Shown piece after piece: positions 16,888 through 26,249 of a stretch of 64,000 bases of DNA; position 1 is the first letter of the stretch; every line of letters starts with the position of its first letter. This DNA comes from CAZBWP01 sp964630265 (GTDB lineage Bacteria; Pseudomonadota; Alphaproteobacteria; Rhodospirillales; Defluviicoccaceae). A model generated the notes under the pieces. It was not told the origin of the DNA, made no database searches, and was given only the letters and a program-made list of their open reading frames with translations. The stretch is taken from the NCBI GenBank assembly GCA_964630265.1, contig CAZVRW010000009.1, positions 9,385 to 73,384 of the forward strand, in the 5' to 3' direction. The translations under genes were made by a program, and so were the position numbers.

Positions 16888-18627
16888 TCATGGACGGCGG
16901 GATGCTGCCGCGCCGTCGTGCACGAAGACACCGCCCCGGGTGACCACGAAGTCAACGCGATCGTCGGTCAGCGCCTGCAGGCATTCCAGAGGCGTGTTGA
17001 CGATCGGCTCCTCGTGGACGTTGAAGCTGGTGTTGATGAGCACCGGCAGTCCCGTCGCCGCCTTGTGGGCGGCGAGGATGTCGAAATAAAGGGGATTGGC
17101 GGCACGCTCGATCAACTGCGGCCGGGCGGTGCCGTCGACGTGGACGACGGCGGGAATGCGGTCACGCCACGCCGGGCGGACGGCGCAGGTGATGGTCATG
17201 AAGCGGGCGGCGTAGCGGCTGACGGGTGGCAGGTCGAAGACCTCACCGGCGTCCGCGTCGGCCACCACCGGCGCGAACGGCATGAACTCGGTGCGCTGCA
17301 GCCGCGCATTCAATCGGTCGTTGATCGAGGCATCATCGGGTGCCGCGAGAATCGAGCGCGCGCCCAGCGCTCGGGGGCCGAACTCCATGCGCCCCGTGTA
17401 GAGCGCTCCGGCCTCCCCGCGGCGGAGCCGGGCAACCGTCTCGCCGAGGGGATCCGCCGAGACCCGCCGGACGCCGGGGGCGGCGGCAAGAACCCGGTCG
17501 ACGGCATCGCCATGCTCGCGGCCCAGATAAACGTCTTCGAGCCGGTAGCGTCGGTCGAGCCACGTGGCCAGACCGTCCCGCTCCAGCAGCAACGACAGCG
17601 CCGCACCGACGGCCAGCCCGTCGTCGCCCATGGCCGGGAACACGAACACGTCGTTGAACGCGCCCGATTCGGCGAGCAGGCGATTGAGCGGGACGTTGGC
17701 GAAGACGCCGCCGGCGAGGGCCAAGTGGCTCAGCCGACGCGCGGCGTGGATCCGGTCGACGGAGGCGGCGATGCAGCTTTCCAACAGATGCTGCACGCTG
17801 GCGGCGACATCAGCTGGCTCCGCGTGTTCGGCGAGCGCGAAGACGTGTCGGCGCATCGCCTGATAGCTGGTGTAGTCGCTCTCGACGCGGCCGTGCGGGT
17901 CGACCCGGAAGCGCTCTGCCAGCGCATCATGGAGCCGCGAGGTGCCGTAAGCGGCGAGACCGGTCAGTTTGCCCTCGTGCCGATTGATGCGGTAACCGAG
18001 GGCCTCGGTGGCATAGCCATAAGCGAGGCCGAGGCTGTCGACGGGGATGGGCTGGTGCAGCGCCGCATCATCTCCCCATAAGGTTTCCAGGCGCCCGCCG
18101 TCGAGCACGTAGGCGCTGTAGTGCAGATGGTCGCCGCCGCCGTCGGCGGTGTAGACCAGCCCCTGCTCCCAATCGGTGAAGAACAAGGCGGACAGGGCGT
18201 GCGCCCGGTGATGGTTGGCGAAGTGGACCAGGGCATCCGGACGGACGCCGAGATGGCTCCGCAACAACTCGAGGTCGACGATGTCCTCGCCGCGCGAGCG
18301 CCCGGAGCGGCGGAGTTCGAGGAACAGGTCCTTCTGCTTCTGGGTGCCGAGCAGACCGCGGACCTTGCCTTCGATCAGCCGGCCGCCGCGAAAATGCGTG
18401 TAGAATCGCCAGGGCAGTCGCGTCCGGGTCAGCGCCACTGCCTCGACGTCCCGTCGCTCAAGCCCGGCGATCGACAGCACCTCGTCGATGGCGGCGTCGG
18501 GAATGCCGCCGCCATCGCCCTTGCGCCGGGTCAGGCGCTCCAGGGCGACGGCGGCGATCAGGCGATAGCCGTCGAACAGGGCCGCGGCGGCGTCGTGGTT
18601 GCCAGGGTGCACGCCAAGGGTGATCAT
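16888..18627 (-). CDS. NodU/CmcH-family carbamoyltransferase
   Basis: A 579-residue protein with the two-domain architecture of the family. The N-terminal Kae1-like domain has MITLGVHPGNHDAAAALF, NHHRAHALSALFF with the metal-binding His pair, and YTADGGGDHLHYSAY. The C-terminal YrdC-like carbamoyltransferase domain has YTGRMEFGPRALGARSIL and LINTSFNVHEEPIVNTP. It moves a carbamoyl group from carbamoyl phosphate to a hydroxyl of a sugar or natural product, probably a glycan decoration here. Its ATG overlaps the stop of the upstream methyltransferase by 4 nt (ATGA), so the two act as a unit. Confidence 0.88.
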   Translation of the reverse strand: MITLGVHPGNHDAAAALFDGYRLIAAVALERLTRRKGDGGGIPDAAIDEVLSIAGLERRDVEAVALTRTRLPWRFYTHFRGGRLIEGKVRGLLGTQKQKDLFLELRRSGRSRGEDIVDLELLRSHLGVRPDALVHFANHHRAHALSALFFTDWEQGLVYTADGGGDHLHYSAYVLDGGRLETLWGDDAALHQPIPVDSLGLAYGYATEALGYRINRHEGKLTGLAAYGTSRLHDALAERFRVDPHGRVESDYTSYQAMRRHVFALAEHAEPADVAASVQHLLESCIAASVDRIHAARRLSHLALAGGVFANVPLNRLLAESGAFNDVFVFPAMGDDGLAVGAALSLLLERDGLATWLDRRYRLEDVYLGREHGDAVDRVLAAAPGVRRVSADPLGETVARLRRGEAGALYTGRMEFGPRALGARSILAAPDDASINDRLNARLQRTEFMPFAPVVADADAGEVFDLPPVSRYAARFMTITCAVRPAWRDRIPAVVHVDGTARPQLIERAANPLYFDILAAHKAATGLPVLINTSFNVHEEPIVNTPLECLQALTDDRVDFVVTRGGVFVHDGAAASRRP

Positions 18628-19298
18628 CGGCCGGGCGTCGCCTCCAGGACATGGAAGACCGAGCGACAGGCGAACGTGAACTCGCGGCGGATGGTGCGCC
18701 AGCCGGCAGTGGTCAGCACCGCCTCCCAGTCGGCCAGCGACCGGCCGCGATAGCCCAGCTCCCACTTGTGGCCGTGCGGGTCGGCGTCGGGCACGAAGCG
18801 CATCAGCGAGCGACCCGTCTTGACGGCCAACCGCTGGTGGACGCGGTGCAGATTGGCCGCGAGCCAGAACTCGAACTGCAGGCCTTCGAACGGCACCGAG
18901 GTGACGAGATAGCGCGCGCCGCTCTGCCGGAAGGTGCCGAGGATCTGTGGCACGGCCTCCCAGGGCAGGTGTTCGAGCGTCTCACAGCACAAGATGGCAT
19001 CGAAGCCGGCCAGCCGATCCGGGGCGACGGTGGTCAGGTCGGCCTGGAGATGCGGTACGTCGGGACGATCGAAATGGCGCGGCGTGAGATCCAGAGTGGT
19101 CACCGCATAGCCGGCGTTGTCGAGGAGCGCCGTCACCAGGCCGAGATAGGGGCCGACCTCGAGCACGCGTTCGACGGCAAGCACCTGCAGCAGGTGCACC
19201 TGCAGCCATTGATGCTGAATGCGCTTTTCGCTGTAGTAGTTGAACCACGTCGACCGCCAGGTGGCGCGATCCTCGGGAGACGGCGGCAGCGCACTCAC
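18624..19298 (-). CDS. class I SAM-dependent methyltransferase
   Basis: A ~224-residue Rossmann methyltransferase. ERVLEVGPYLGLVTALL (SAM-binding glycine loop), YAVTTLDLTP (acidic end of beta-2) and FDAILCCETLEHLPWE (motif IV) are visible. Its substrate is unknown; coupling to the carbamoyltransferase suggests modification of the same glycan or metabolite. The start is uncertain. I chose GTG at 19298 (VSALPPSPEDRATW) because more upstream starts would place a non-conserved N-terminus inside mltG. The last codons overlap the carbamoyltransferase start. Confidence 0.75.
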   Translation of the reverse strand: MSALPPSPEDRATWRSTWFNYYSEKRIQHQWLQVHLLQVLAVERVLEVGPYLGLVTALLDNAGYAVTTLDLTPRHFDRPDVPHLQADLTTVAPDRLAGFDAILCCETLEHLPWEAVPQILGTFRQSGARYLVTSVPFEGLQFEFWLAANLHRVHQRLAVKTGRSLMRFVPDADPHGHKWELGYRGRSLADWEAVLTTAGWRTIRREFTFACRSVFHVLEATPGR

Positions 19299-19344
19299 GA
19301 CGGACGGTGCCGCCCGACCGAGCGCGGCCGCCTCGATGCGTCGC

Positions 19345-20337
19345 TCACCGCGCTCCCGATCGTCGCTCGCGTTCGAGCTTGCGCCAACGGGCGACGTTGC
19401 GGTTGTGTTCTTGGAGAGTCTTGGCAAAGGCATGACCGCCGGTTCCGTCGGCAACGAAATAAAGGGCATCGGTCTCCGCCGGCCGTGTCGCCGCCGCCAG
19501 CGCGACGCGGCCCGGATTGGCGATCGGCCCCGGCGGCAGACCGCCCACCCGATAGGTGTTGTAGGGGGAATCGAGCTTCAGGTCGTCGCTGGTCAACGGC
19601 CGATCGAGGCGGCCCAGGCCATCACTGACGGCGTAAAGCACGGTCGGATCGGCCTGCAGCGGCATCCCCCGCCTCAGCCGGTTGACGAACACGCCGGCGA
19701 TGCGCGGCGCCTCGTCATCGGAGCCGGCCTCCTTCTGGACGATGGAGGCAAGCACCAGCGCCTCCTCCGGGCTCGCCAGTGGCAGGTCGGGGGCCCGGTC
19801 GGCCCAGGCCTCGGCCAGCGCGACGTCCATCGCCTGCTGCATCCGCCGGATCACGGCGGCCCGGGAATCGCCGAACGAGACGTGGTAGGTCTCGGGCAAC
19901 AGCGAGCCCTCCGGCGGCAATGACTCGATCTCGCCGTTCAACCCGGGCGTCGCCGCGAGGACGGCTGCGACCTGCTTGACGGTCAGTCCCTCGGGCACGG
20001 TCACCGGACGCGCCACCGTCCTGCCGGCGCGCAGAATGGCGACGACATCGCTGGCGCTGACAGCGGGCGGAAACGCGTATTCACCCGCCCGCAGCGCCTG
20101 ATGCGCACGTTCAAAGCGGGCTCCGAGACGAAAGAGAAGTGCGTTGTCGATCACCCCGGCGGCTTCCAGTCGCTCGGCAATGGCGCGGACGGACGACCCG
20201 GCGGGGATCACCACGACGGTCTCGTCGACCAGCGGACCTGGGCCCTGGTAGCGGTCGAGCGCCCAGACGCCGACGAAGAGCACCACAAGTGCCGCCGAGA
20301 CCAATCCGCCGAGAACGATGCTGACGAGGCGCAACAC
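19345..20337 (-). CDS. mltG: endolytic murein transglycosylase MltG
   Basis: A 330-residue inner-membrane protein with one N-terminal transmembrane helix (VSIVLGGLVSAALVVLFVGV), a LysM-like subdomain (IPAGSSVRAIAERLEAAGVI) and the YceG catalytic domain with EALVLASIVQKEAG, whose Glu is the active residue, and NTYRVGGLPPGPIANPG. It cleaves nascent peptidoglycan strands and sets glycan length. The GTG at 20337 was chosen because it follows fabF by only 14 bp and gives the normal family length. The fabF-mltG order is common in Alphaproteobacteria. Confidence 0.9.
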   Translation of the reverse strand: MLRLVSIVLGGLVSAALVVLFVGVWALDRYQGPGPLVDETVVVIPAGSSVRAIAERLEAAGVIDNALLFRLGARFERAHQALRAGEYAFPPAVSASDVVAILRAGRTVARPVTVPEGLTVKQVAAVLAATPGLNGEIESLPPEGSLLPETYHVSFGDSRAAVIRRMQQAMDVALAEAWADRAPDLPLASPEEALVLASIVQKEAGSDDEAPRIAGVFVNRLRRGMPLQADPTVLYAVSDGLGRLDRPLTSDDLKLDSPYNTYRVGGLPPGPIANPGRVALAAATRPAETDALYFVADGTGGHAFAKTLQEHNRNVARWRKLERERRSGAR

Positions 20338-20351
20338 GCGCCGCGCCGAGC

Positions 20352-21614
20352 CTAATGGACGGCCTTGAACACCAGCGAAGCGTTGGTGCCGCCAAACCCG
20401 AAGGAATTCGACATGGCAGCCCGCACCGGCCGCTCCTTCGCCTGGTGCGGCACCAGATCGAGATCGCACCCCTCGTCCGGCGTGTCCAGGTTCAGGGTCG
20501 GGGGGATGACGCCGGTGTTGATCGCCTTGATGGTGTAGATGGCCTCAGCGGCGCCCGCGGCGCCCAACAGATGGCCGATCGCCGACTTCGTCGACGACAT
20601 GGAAAGCTTATAGGCGGCGTCGCCGAATACCCGCTTGACCGCGCCGGCTTCGATCTCGTCGCCGAGAGGCGTCGACGTGCCGTGGGCGTTGATATAGTCG
20701 ATCTCGTCGGGCGCCAAGGCGGCGTTACGCAACGCCGCCGTCATGCAGGCGGTGGCCCCGGCGCCGGTCTCCGAAGGTGCGGTGATGTGATGGGCATCGC
20801 CAGAGAGGCCGTAGCCGATCACCTCGGCATAGATGGTCGCCCCACGCTTGCGGGCATGCTCGTATTCCTCGAGCACGACGATGCCCGCGCCCTCGGCGAT
20901 GACGAAACCGTCGCGGCCAACGTCCCAGGGTCTGGACGCCTTCTCCGGCGTATCGTTGTACTTGGTGGAGAGGGCCCGAGCCGCCGAAAAGCCGGCAATA
21001 CCAAGACGGCCGACCGCGGCTTCGGTGCCGCCGGCGATCATCACGTCGGCATCGCCGAACATGATGAGCCGGGCCGAATCGCCGATGGCGTGCGCGCCGG
21101 TGGCGCAGGCGGTGGCGACCGAGTGGTTCGGCCCCCGATAGCCGTACTTGATGGAAATATGGCCGCTCGCCAGATTAATCAGCGCCGAGGGAATGAAGAA
21201 CGGGCTGATCTTTCGGATCTTGCCCTCCTCAAGCAGGATGGCGTTGCGGGCGATCTCGTTGAGGCCGCCGATCCCTGACCCGACCAACACGCCGGTGCGC
21301 AGGCGCTCCTCTTCGTCGACCGTCTCCCAGCCGGCGTCTTCGATCGCCTGTTGTGCGGCGGCAAGGGCGTAAACGATGAACGTCTCCATCCGGCGCCGCT
21401 CTTTCGCCGGCACCCAGTCGTCGGCATTGAAGCCGCCCTCCCGCGTCTCACCGAGAGGCACCATACCGGCGATCTTCGCCGGCAGGTCCGACACGTCGAA
21501 CGTCTGGATGGCGCGAATGCCCGACTCGCCGTTGGTGATGCGGTCCCAGTTGGTACGAACGCCACATCCGAGAGGTGTGACAAGGCCGAGGCCGGTGACG
21601 ACGACACGTCTCAT
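20352..21614 (-). CDS. fabF: 3-oxoacyl-[acyl-carrier-protein] synthase II
   Basis: A 420-residue condensing enzyme of type II fatty acid synthesis. The Cys-His-His triad is present: nucleophile Cys in SVATACATGAHAIGD, His in NAHGTSTPLGDEIE and His in KSAIGHLLGAAGA. It elongates acyl-ACP with malonyl-ACP and is responsible for the C16 to C18 step. GGAATGAG lies upstream of the ATG. It follows acpP by 96 bp in the fabD-fabG-acpP-fabF run. Confidence 0.97.
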   Translation of the reverse strand: MRRVVVTGLGLVTPLGCGVRTNWDRITNGESGIRAIQTFDVSDLPAKIAGMVPLGETREGGFNADDWVPAKERRRMETFIVYALAAAQQAIEDAGWETVDEEERLRTGVLVGSGIGGLNEIARNAILLEEGKIRKISPFFIPSALINLASGHISIKYGYRGPNHSVATACATGAHAIGDSARLIMFGDADVMIAGGTEAAVGRLGIAGFSAARALSTKYNDTPEKASRPWDVGRDGFVIAEGAGIVVLEEYEHARKRGATIYAEVIGYGLSGDAHHITAPSETGAGATACMTAALRNAALAPDEIDYINAHGTSTPLGDEIEAGAVKRVFGDAAYKLSMSSTKSAIGHLLGAAGAAEAIYTIKAINTGVIPPTLNLDTPDEGCDLDLVPHQAKERPVRAAMSNSFGFGGTNASLVFKAVH

Positions 21615-21710
21615 GCTTTCAACTCATTCCTTTTCATGGCTGCGGCGCCTCGCGGCCGCCGCGCCGTGACGGCGCCATTGCATGGCGCCCGAAGTACCCA
21701 ACGCGATCGG

Positions 21711-21944
21711 TCAGGTCGCATTCGAGATATAGTCAACGGCATCCTTGACGGTCGAGATTTTCTCGGCCGCCTCGTCCGGGATTTCGATCCCGAACTCTTC
21801 TTCGAATGCCATGACCAGTTCAACCGTGTCCAGGCTGTCGGCGCCCAGATCGTCGATGAAGCTGGCGTTCTCGACCACCTTGGCCTCGTCGACGCCCAGG
21901 TGATCAACGATGATTTTTTTTACCCGCTCGGCAATATCGCTCAT
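21711..21944 (-). CDS. acpP: acyl carrier protein
   Basis: A 77-residue acidic protein with the canonical phosphopantetheine site LGADSLDTVELVMAFEEEFG; the Ser of DSL carries the 4'-phosphopantetheine. Length and sequence are typical of the primary fatty-acid ACP. A GAGGG ribosome site precedes the ATG. The 176-bp gap to fabG upstream is large enough to hold its own promoter, which is common for this highly expressed gene. Confidence 0.97.
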   Translation of the reverse strand: MSDIAERVKKIIVDHLGVDEAKVVENASFIDDLGADSLDTVELVMAFEEEFGIEIPDEAAEKISTVKDAVDYISNAT

Positions 21945-22120
21945 CTCTATAACCCTCGATCTTTTTGGTCGTGTGGTGAGTGGATCCTCGGTGGATGCAA
22001 GCGATGCCCCTCCTGTGCGCTGGTTCGCAACCGGCCGGCGGGAAACGCACTGATGTGGTAGCACACCAAACACGCCCCGGCCAAGAGCCTGGCGCACCGA
22101 CCCGGCGCCGCCGAAGGAGA

Positions 22121-22858
22121 TCAGATCATCGCCATTCCGCCATTTACGTGAAGGGTTTGGCCTGTAACATAGGCGGCATCTTCGCTCGCCAGAAACGCCA
22201 CACAGGCGGCAATCTCACGTGCCGTTCCCATGCGGCCGGTCGGGATCGCCCCGAGAATCGCCGACTTGCGATCCTCCGACAATCCACGGGTCATATCGGT
22301 ATCGATGAATCCCGGCGCCACGCAGTTGGCGGTGATGCCGCGGCTGGCCACCTCGTGGGCCAGCGATTTGACCATGCCGACGAGACCGGCCTTGGAGGCC
22401 GCATAGTTCGCTTGGCCCGGATTGCCGGTGGCGCCGACGATCGACGTGATGGCGATGATCCGTCCCCAACGCTTTTTCATCATCCCACGCAACGCGGCGC
22501 GCGCCAAGCGGAACCCGGTCGTCAGGTTGACGTCGATCACCTCGGCCCAGTCCTCGTCGGACATCCTGAGCGCGAGTCCGTCGCGAGTTATGCCGGCATT
22601 GTGAACCAGGATATCGATGCCGCCGAGAGCGTCGCTCGCCGCTTTCACCAGCGAGTCGGCCGCGGCCGGCTCACCGAGATCGGCGGGTTCGACGACGGCC
22701 GCCGCGCCCAGCGCGCCCGCCACCGCCTCCAGAGCGTCACGGCGCCGTCCGCTGAGCGCCACCCGGGCGCCCTGCCCGGCCAGCGCCGTCGCGATCGCCG
22801 CGCCGATCCCGCCCGACGCGCCGGTCACCAGCGCCGATCTCCCCCCAAGATCGAACAT
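22121..22858 (-). CDS. fabG: 3-oxoacyl-[acyl-carrier-protein] reductase
   Basis: A 245-residue short-chain dehydrogenase with the NADPH-binding VTGASGGIGAAIA (residue ~12), NAG motif in LVHNAGITRDG, and the Ser-Tyr-Lys triad in ITSIVGATGNPGQANYAASK. The C-terminus (YVTGQTLHVNGGMAMI) is the usual FabG ending. It reduces beta-ketoacyl-ACP. It lies between fabD and acpP on the same strand. Confidence 0.96.
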   Translation of the reverse strand: MFDLGGRSALVTGASGGIGAAIATALAGQGARVALSGRRRDALEAVAGALGAAAVVEPADLGEPAAADSLVKAASDALGGIDILVHNAGITRDGLALRMSDEDWAEVIDVNLTTGFRLARAALRGMMKKRWGRIIAITSIVGATGNPGQANYAASKAGLVGMVKSLAHEVASRGITANCVAPGFIDTDMTRGLSEDRKSAILGAIPTGRMGTAREIAACVAFLASEDAAYVTGQTLHVNGGMAMI

Positions 22859-22902
22859 CGATTCTACACGGCTGCGAATGGTAACAGCGACCCCGACGAC
22901 CC

Positions 22903-23841
22903 TCAGAGGGTCGCCAGGTACGCCTCGACCTCTTCGGGCGTGCCGACGGAGATGGCGGAGAGATTCTTGTCGATGCGGCGGGCAAGGCCGGACAGCACCC
23001 GGCCGGTCCCGACCTCGACGATCTGATCGACGCCCTGTTCGACCATGTGCAACATGGTCTCGCGCCAGCGCACCATCGACGTGATCTGCTCGACCAACAG
23101 GCGGCGGATGTCGTGCGCGCGATCGACCGCACCGGCGGTGACGTTGGAGACGACCGGCACCCGCGGGTCGCGGATCGTGATCTCGTTGAGGGCCCGCTCG
23201 ACGGCATCAGCGGCGGGACTCATCATCGTGCAATGGAAGGGAGCGCTGACCGGCAACATGATGCTGCGCTTGGCGCCCCGCGTCGCCGCGATGCCGAGCG
23301 CGCGACGGATGGCGCCGATGGCGCCGCTCAACACTACTTGGCGCGGCGCATTGTCGTTTGCCGCGGCGCAAACATCGCCCTCGGCCGCTTCATCGGCGAC
23401 CATGCAGGCTTCCGCCAAGTCCATCGGCAAGGCCGCCATGCCGCCGAGACCAACCGGCACCGCCTCCTGCATCGCCCGCCCGCGAACCCGCAGGATGCGA
23501 GCGGCATCGCCCACCGACAGGCTGCCGGTCGCGACCAGCGCCGAATATTCGCCCAGCGAATGGCCGGCGACGAACTTGCAGTCGCGCCCTAGATCCAATC
23601 GGCTTTCGTGCTCCAGCACGCGGAAGGCGGCCATGCTGACGGCCATCAGCGCCGGCTGGGCATTTGCCGTCAGCGTCAGCCGATCCTCCGGCCCCTCGAA
23701 CATCAAACTGGTTAGATCCTCGCCGAGCGCATCGTTGACCTCGTCAAAGACCTCTCGCGCGGCCGGATAGGCGGCGGCAAGGGCGCGGCCCATACCGACG
23801 GCTTGCGACCCTTGCCCTGGAAAAACAAAGACGCGGCTCAT
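22903..23841 (-). CDS. fabD: malonyl-CoA:ACP transacylase
   Basis: A 312-residue acyltransferase. VFPGQGSQAVGMG opens the fold, the nucleophilic Ser is in GHSLGEYSAL (~residue 91) and the His is in PVSAPFHCTMM. It loads malonate from CoA onto ACP and is the first gene of the fab run. The start at 23841 follows GAGGG. A -35/-10 pair (TTGACA, 16 bp, TATCTG) lies just upstream. Confidence 0.96.
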   Translation of the reverse strand: MSRVFVFPGQGSQAVGMGRALAAAYPAAREVFDEVNDALGEDLTSLMFEGPEDRLTLTANAQPALMAVSMAAFRVLEHESRLDLGRDCKFVAGHSLGEYSALVATGSLSVGDAARILRVRGRAMQEAVPVGLGGMAALPMDLAEACMVADEAAEGDVCAAANDNAPRQVVLSGAIGAIRRALGIAATRGAKRSIMLPVSAPFHCTMMSPAADAVERALNEITIRDPRVPVVSNVTAGAVDRAHDIRRLLVEQITSMVRWRETMLHMVEQGVDQIVEVGTGRVLSGLARRIDKNLSAISVGTPEEVEAYLATL

Positions 23842-23878
23842 GGTGTTATCCCTCAACAGCCTCGCTATTCGGCGCGAA

Positions 23879-23906
23879 CAGATAAACTGTGTCACAAGTC
23901 TGTCAA
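23879..23906 (-). promoter_or_regulatory. sigma-70-type promoter for fabD
   Basis: On the minus strand TTGACA (23906-23901) is separated by 16 bp from TATCTG (23884-23879), 38 bp before the fabD start. The -35 is a perfect consensus and the -10 has four of six consensus bases. Confidence 0.6.
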
Positions 23907-24234
23907 GCGGCGGCGTGCGGGCCCCTTCCCTGCTCCGCCGATTCTTGTTGCCACCGTCGGCGCCAACTCGCTTGGTTTGCTTTGTATTTCAACGGCACAC
24001 AGAACTTTGTCCACAATAAATGTTACAATTTGTTTCGAGACATGTGAAGACGCGACGAAGCTCCGAATCGGCGGTTTTTTCGCCCCGCGACGTTCGGCGA
24101 CGCGCGCCTGCGTCGAATCTTAGGCGCCATCCATGGCGACCAGGGGACCGCGGCGCGGCATCGTGGCAAGGCGGTTGCCGACGCGCGCGGCGCGCCCATG
24201 TCTTAGCCGATGACGATGGCCACGGGAGGTGTCG
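23907..24234. other. gene-free interval between fabD and a small plus-strand gene
   Basis: About 330 bp with no convincing reading frame. The part around 23990-24050 is notably A/T-rich (TGTCCACAATAAATGTTAC and surroundings) and may hold a plus-strand promoter, but no clear -35/-10 pair was found. Confidence 0.4.
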
Positions 24235-24450
24235 ATGACCTGGAGCCACTCACGGATCATGAGCGTTCACGACGACGAGGGAGCTCTTGTCGTCCACGGC
24301 GACGCGGGCTGGGAGGCGTTTCCCTTCGGACTCGACGGCGGGCCGAGTGGGGTTTATCCGACCCGGGAGCAGGCGATCGAAATCGTCGAGAGTCTGCTCG
24401 GCGAGGTGACCTGCTGCGTCGGCCACCTCGCCGACGATTCGGATCGCTAA
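24235..24450 (+). CDS. small conserved-looking hypothetical protein
   Basis: A 71-residue acidic soluble protein beginning MTWSHSRIMSVHDDEGALVV, with a predicted beta-rich first half and an amphipathic helix (TREQAIEIVESLLGEV) ending in a CC pair. A good GGAGG ribosome site lies five bases before the ATG at 24235, which supports translation. Not assigned to a family. It lies ~100 bp ahead of the peroxiredoxin gene on the same strand and may share its promoter. Confidence 0.55.
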   Translation: MTWSHSRIMSVHDDEGALVVHGDAGWEAFPFGLDGGPSGVYPTREQAIEIVESLLGEVTCCVGHLADDSDR

Positions 24451-24552
24451 GGGTCGCCCGGCACAGCCTCGCGTTTCTGTCCCGGTGCATGGCGAGACCG
24501 TTGCCGCTGCGATGCGCGGCTCCATCAACGCCCCATCTTCCAGGAGAGACAA

Positions 24553-25083
24553 ATGCCTCATGTCCCATCGGTGGTTTTCAAGACACGCGTGCGCAACGAG
24601 TCGCTCGGCGGCCCCAACCCGTTCGAATGGAAAGACCGCAGCACGGACGAAATCTTCAAGGGTAAGCGCGTCGTCGTATTTTCCCTGCCCGGCGCCTTCA
24701 CGCCGACGTGCTCCAGCAATCATCTGCCGCGGTACGAAGCGCTGTACGACGACTTCAAGGCGCTCGGCATCGACGACGTGATCTGCCTCTCCGTCAACGA
24801 TGCCTTCGTCATGTACCAGTGGGGCAAAAGCCAGGGCGCCGAAAAGGTGTTCCTGCTCCCCGACGGCAACGGCGAGTTCACCCGCAAGATGGGGATGCTG
24901 GTCGACAAGTCGAACCTGGGTTTCGGCATGCGCAGCTGGCGCTACTCCATGGTCGTCAACGATGGCGAGATCGAGAAGATGTTCGTCGAGCCGGGCTATG
25001 ACGACAACTGTCCGACGGATCCGTTCGAGGTCTCCGACGCCGACACCATGCTCAACTATCTTCGCGGCAAGGCGGCGGCTTGA
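24553..25083 (+). CDS. Prx5-type peroxiredoxin (glutaredoxin/thioredoxin-dependent)
   Basis: A 176-residue AhpC/TSA-related protein of the Prx5 (hybrid) type. The peroxidatic Cys is in FSLPGAFTPTCSSNHLP (~residue 56), followed by ICLSVNDAFVM and FGMRSWRYSMVVNDG. A second Cys (DDNCPTDPFE, ~residue 158) could be the resolving residue. It reduces H2O2 and organic peroxides in the cytosol. The ribosome site AGGAGAG directly precedes the ATG. Confidence 0.93.
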   Translation: MPHVPSVVFKTRVRNESLGGPNPFEWKDRSTDEIFKGKRVVVFSLPGAFTPTCSSNHLPRYEALYDDFKALGIDDVICLSVNDAFVMYQWGKSQGAEKVFLLPDGNGEFTRKMGMLVDKSNLGFGMRSWRYSMVVNDGEIEKMFVEPGYDDNCPTDPFEVSDADTMLNYLRGKAAA

Positions 25084-25130
25084 TCCGTCGGCAACGCCAT
25101 CGAGGCATTTTGGACCAGGGAGCGATTGGC

Positions 25131-26237
25131 ATGCAGCGGCTGTTTCTCCTGACAATCCTGATCGTCGGCTTGGCAACGGCGGCGAACGCGCGCACGGTGC
25201 AGACCCAGGCGGGCGCCGTCGCCATCGAGACCGTCGCCGACGGCCTCGATTCGCCGTGGGGTCTCGCCTTCCTGCCCGATGGCCGGATGCTGGTGACTGA
25301 ACGTCCTGGGCGGCTGCGCGTCGTCACCGCCGATGGCACGATCTCGGCGCCGGTGTCGGGGCTGCCGACCATCGAGGCGCCAGGCCAGGGCGGCCTGCTC
25401 GACGTCGCCCTCGACCCGGCGTTCCCCGAGACGGGGGTGATCTACGTCGCCTTCGTCGAACCGGGCGACGGCGGTGTCTCGACAGCGGTCGCCCGCGGCC
25501 GCTTGGCGGGGACCAACCTGCTTGATGTCGAAGTCATCTTTCGCCAGGTGCCGAAGCTGCCGGGGCGGCATCATTTCGGATCGCGCCTCGCCTTCGCGCC
25601 GGACGGCACGCTGTTCGTCACCCTCGGCGAGCGCAACGAGTTCGAGCCGGCACAGGACAACACCAACCACCTCGGCACCATCGTCCGCATCAATCCGGAC
25701 GGCTCGGTGCCCGCCGACAATCCATTCATCGGCCGCAGCGACGCCCTGCCGGAGATCTGGTCCTATGGCCATCGCAACGTTCAGGGGGCGGCGATCCATC
25801 CGGAAACCGGCAAGCTATGGGCGCACGAGTTCGGCCCGCGCGGCGGCGACGAACTGAACATCCCCGAGGCCGGCAAGAACTACGGCTGGCCGCTGGTCAG
25901 TTGGGGCCGGCACTATTGGGGCGGCGGCATCCCCGATCCGCCAACCCGACCCGATCTGGCGCAATCCATCTATCACTGGACGCCGGTAATCTCGCCATCG
26001 GGGATGACGTTCTATACCGGAGACCTGTTCCCCGACTGGCGCGGCAACCTGCTGATCGGCGGCCTCACGTCGCAGGGGGTGGTGCGGCTGTCGCTGGACG
26101 GCGAGCGAGTCACTGACGAGGAGCGGATCGACATGGAGACGCGCATCCGCAACGTTCGCCAGGGGCCCGACGGGGCCGTCTACCTTCTCGTCGACGGGTC
26201 CGACGGCGCGGTCCTCCGGCTGACGCCGGCCTCCTGA
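25131..26237 (+). CDS. PQQ-type sugar dehydrogenase (glucose/sorbosone dehydrogenase family), secreted
   Basis: A 368-residue beta-propeller protein with an N-terminal signal peptide (LFLLTILIVGLATAANA). Conserved blocks are LDSPWGLAFLPDGRMLVTER, QGGLLDVALDP, PGRHHFGSRLAFAPDGTLFV (with the His expected at the catalytic site) and WSYGHRNVQGAAIHP, as in the YliI/Asd soluble aldose dehydrogenases. Such enzymes oxidise sugars in the periplasm with PQQ. No PQQ synthesis genes are in the window, so the cofactor may be imported or made elsewhere. AGGGAG lies nine bases upstream of the ATG. Confidence 0.88.
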   Translation: MQRLFLLTILIVGLATAANARTVQTQAGAVAIETVADGLDSPWGLAFLPDGRMLVTERPGRLRVVTADGTISAPVSGLPTIEAPGQGGLLDVALDPAFPETGVIYVAFVEPGDGGVSTAVARGRLAGTNLLDVEVIFRQVPKLPGRHHFGSRLAFAPDGTLFVTLGERNEFEPAQDNTNHLGTIVRINPDGSVPADNPFIGRSDALPEIWSYGHRNVQGAAIHPETGKLWAHEFGPRGGDELNIPEAGKNYGWPLVSWGRHYWGGGIPDPPTRPDLAQSIYHWTPVISPSGMTFYTGDLFPDWRGNLLIGGLTSQGVVRLSLDGERVTDEERIDMETRIRNVRQGPDGAVYLLVDGSDGAVLRLTPAS

Positions 26238-26249
26238 CGCTTGCGGTCG

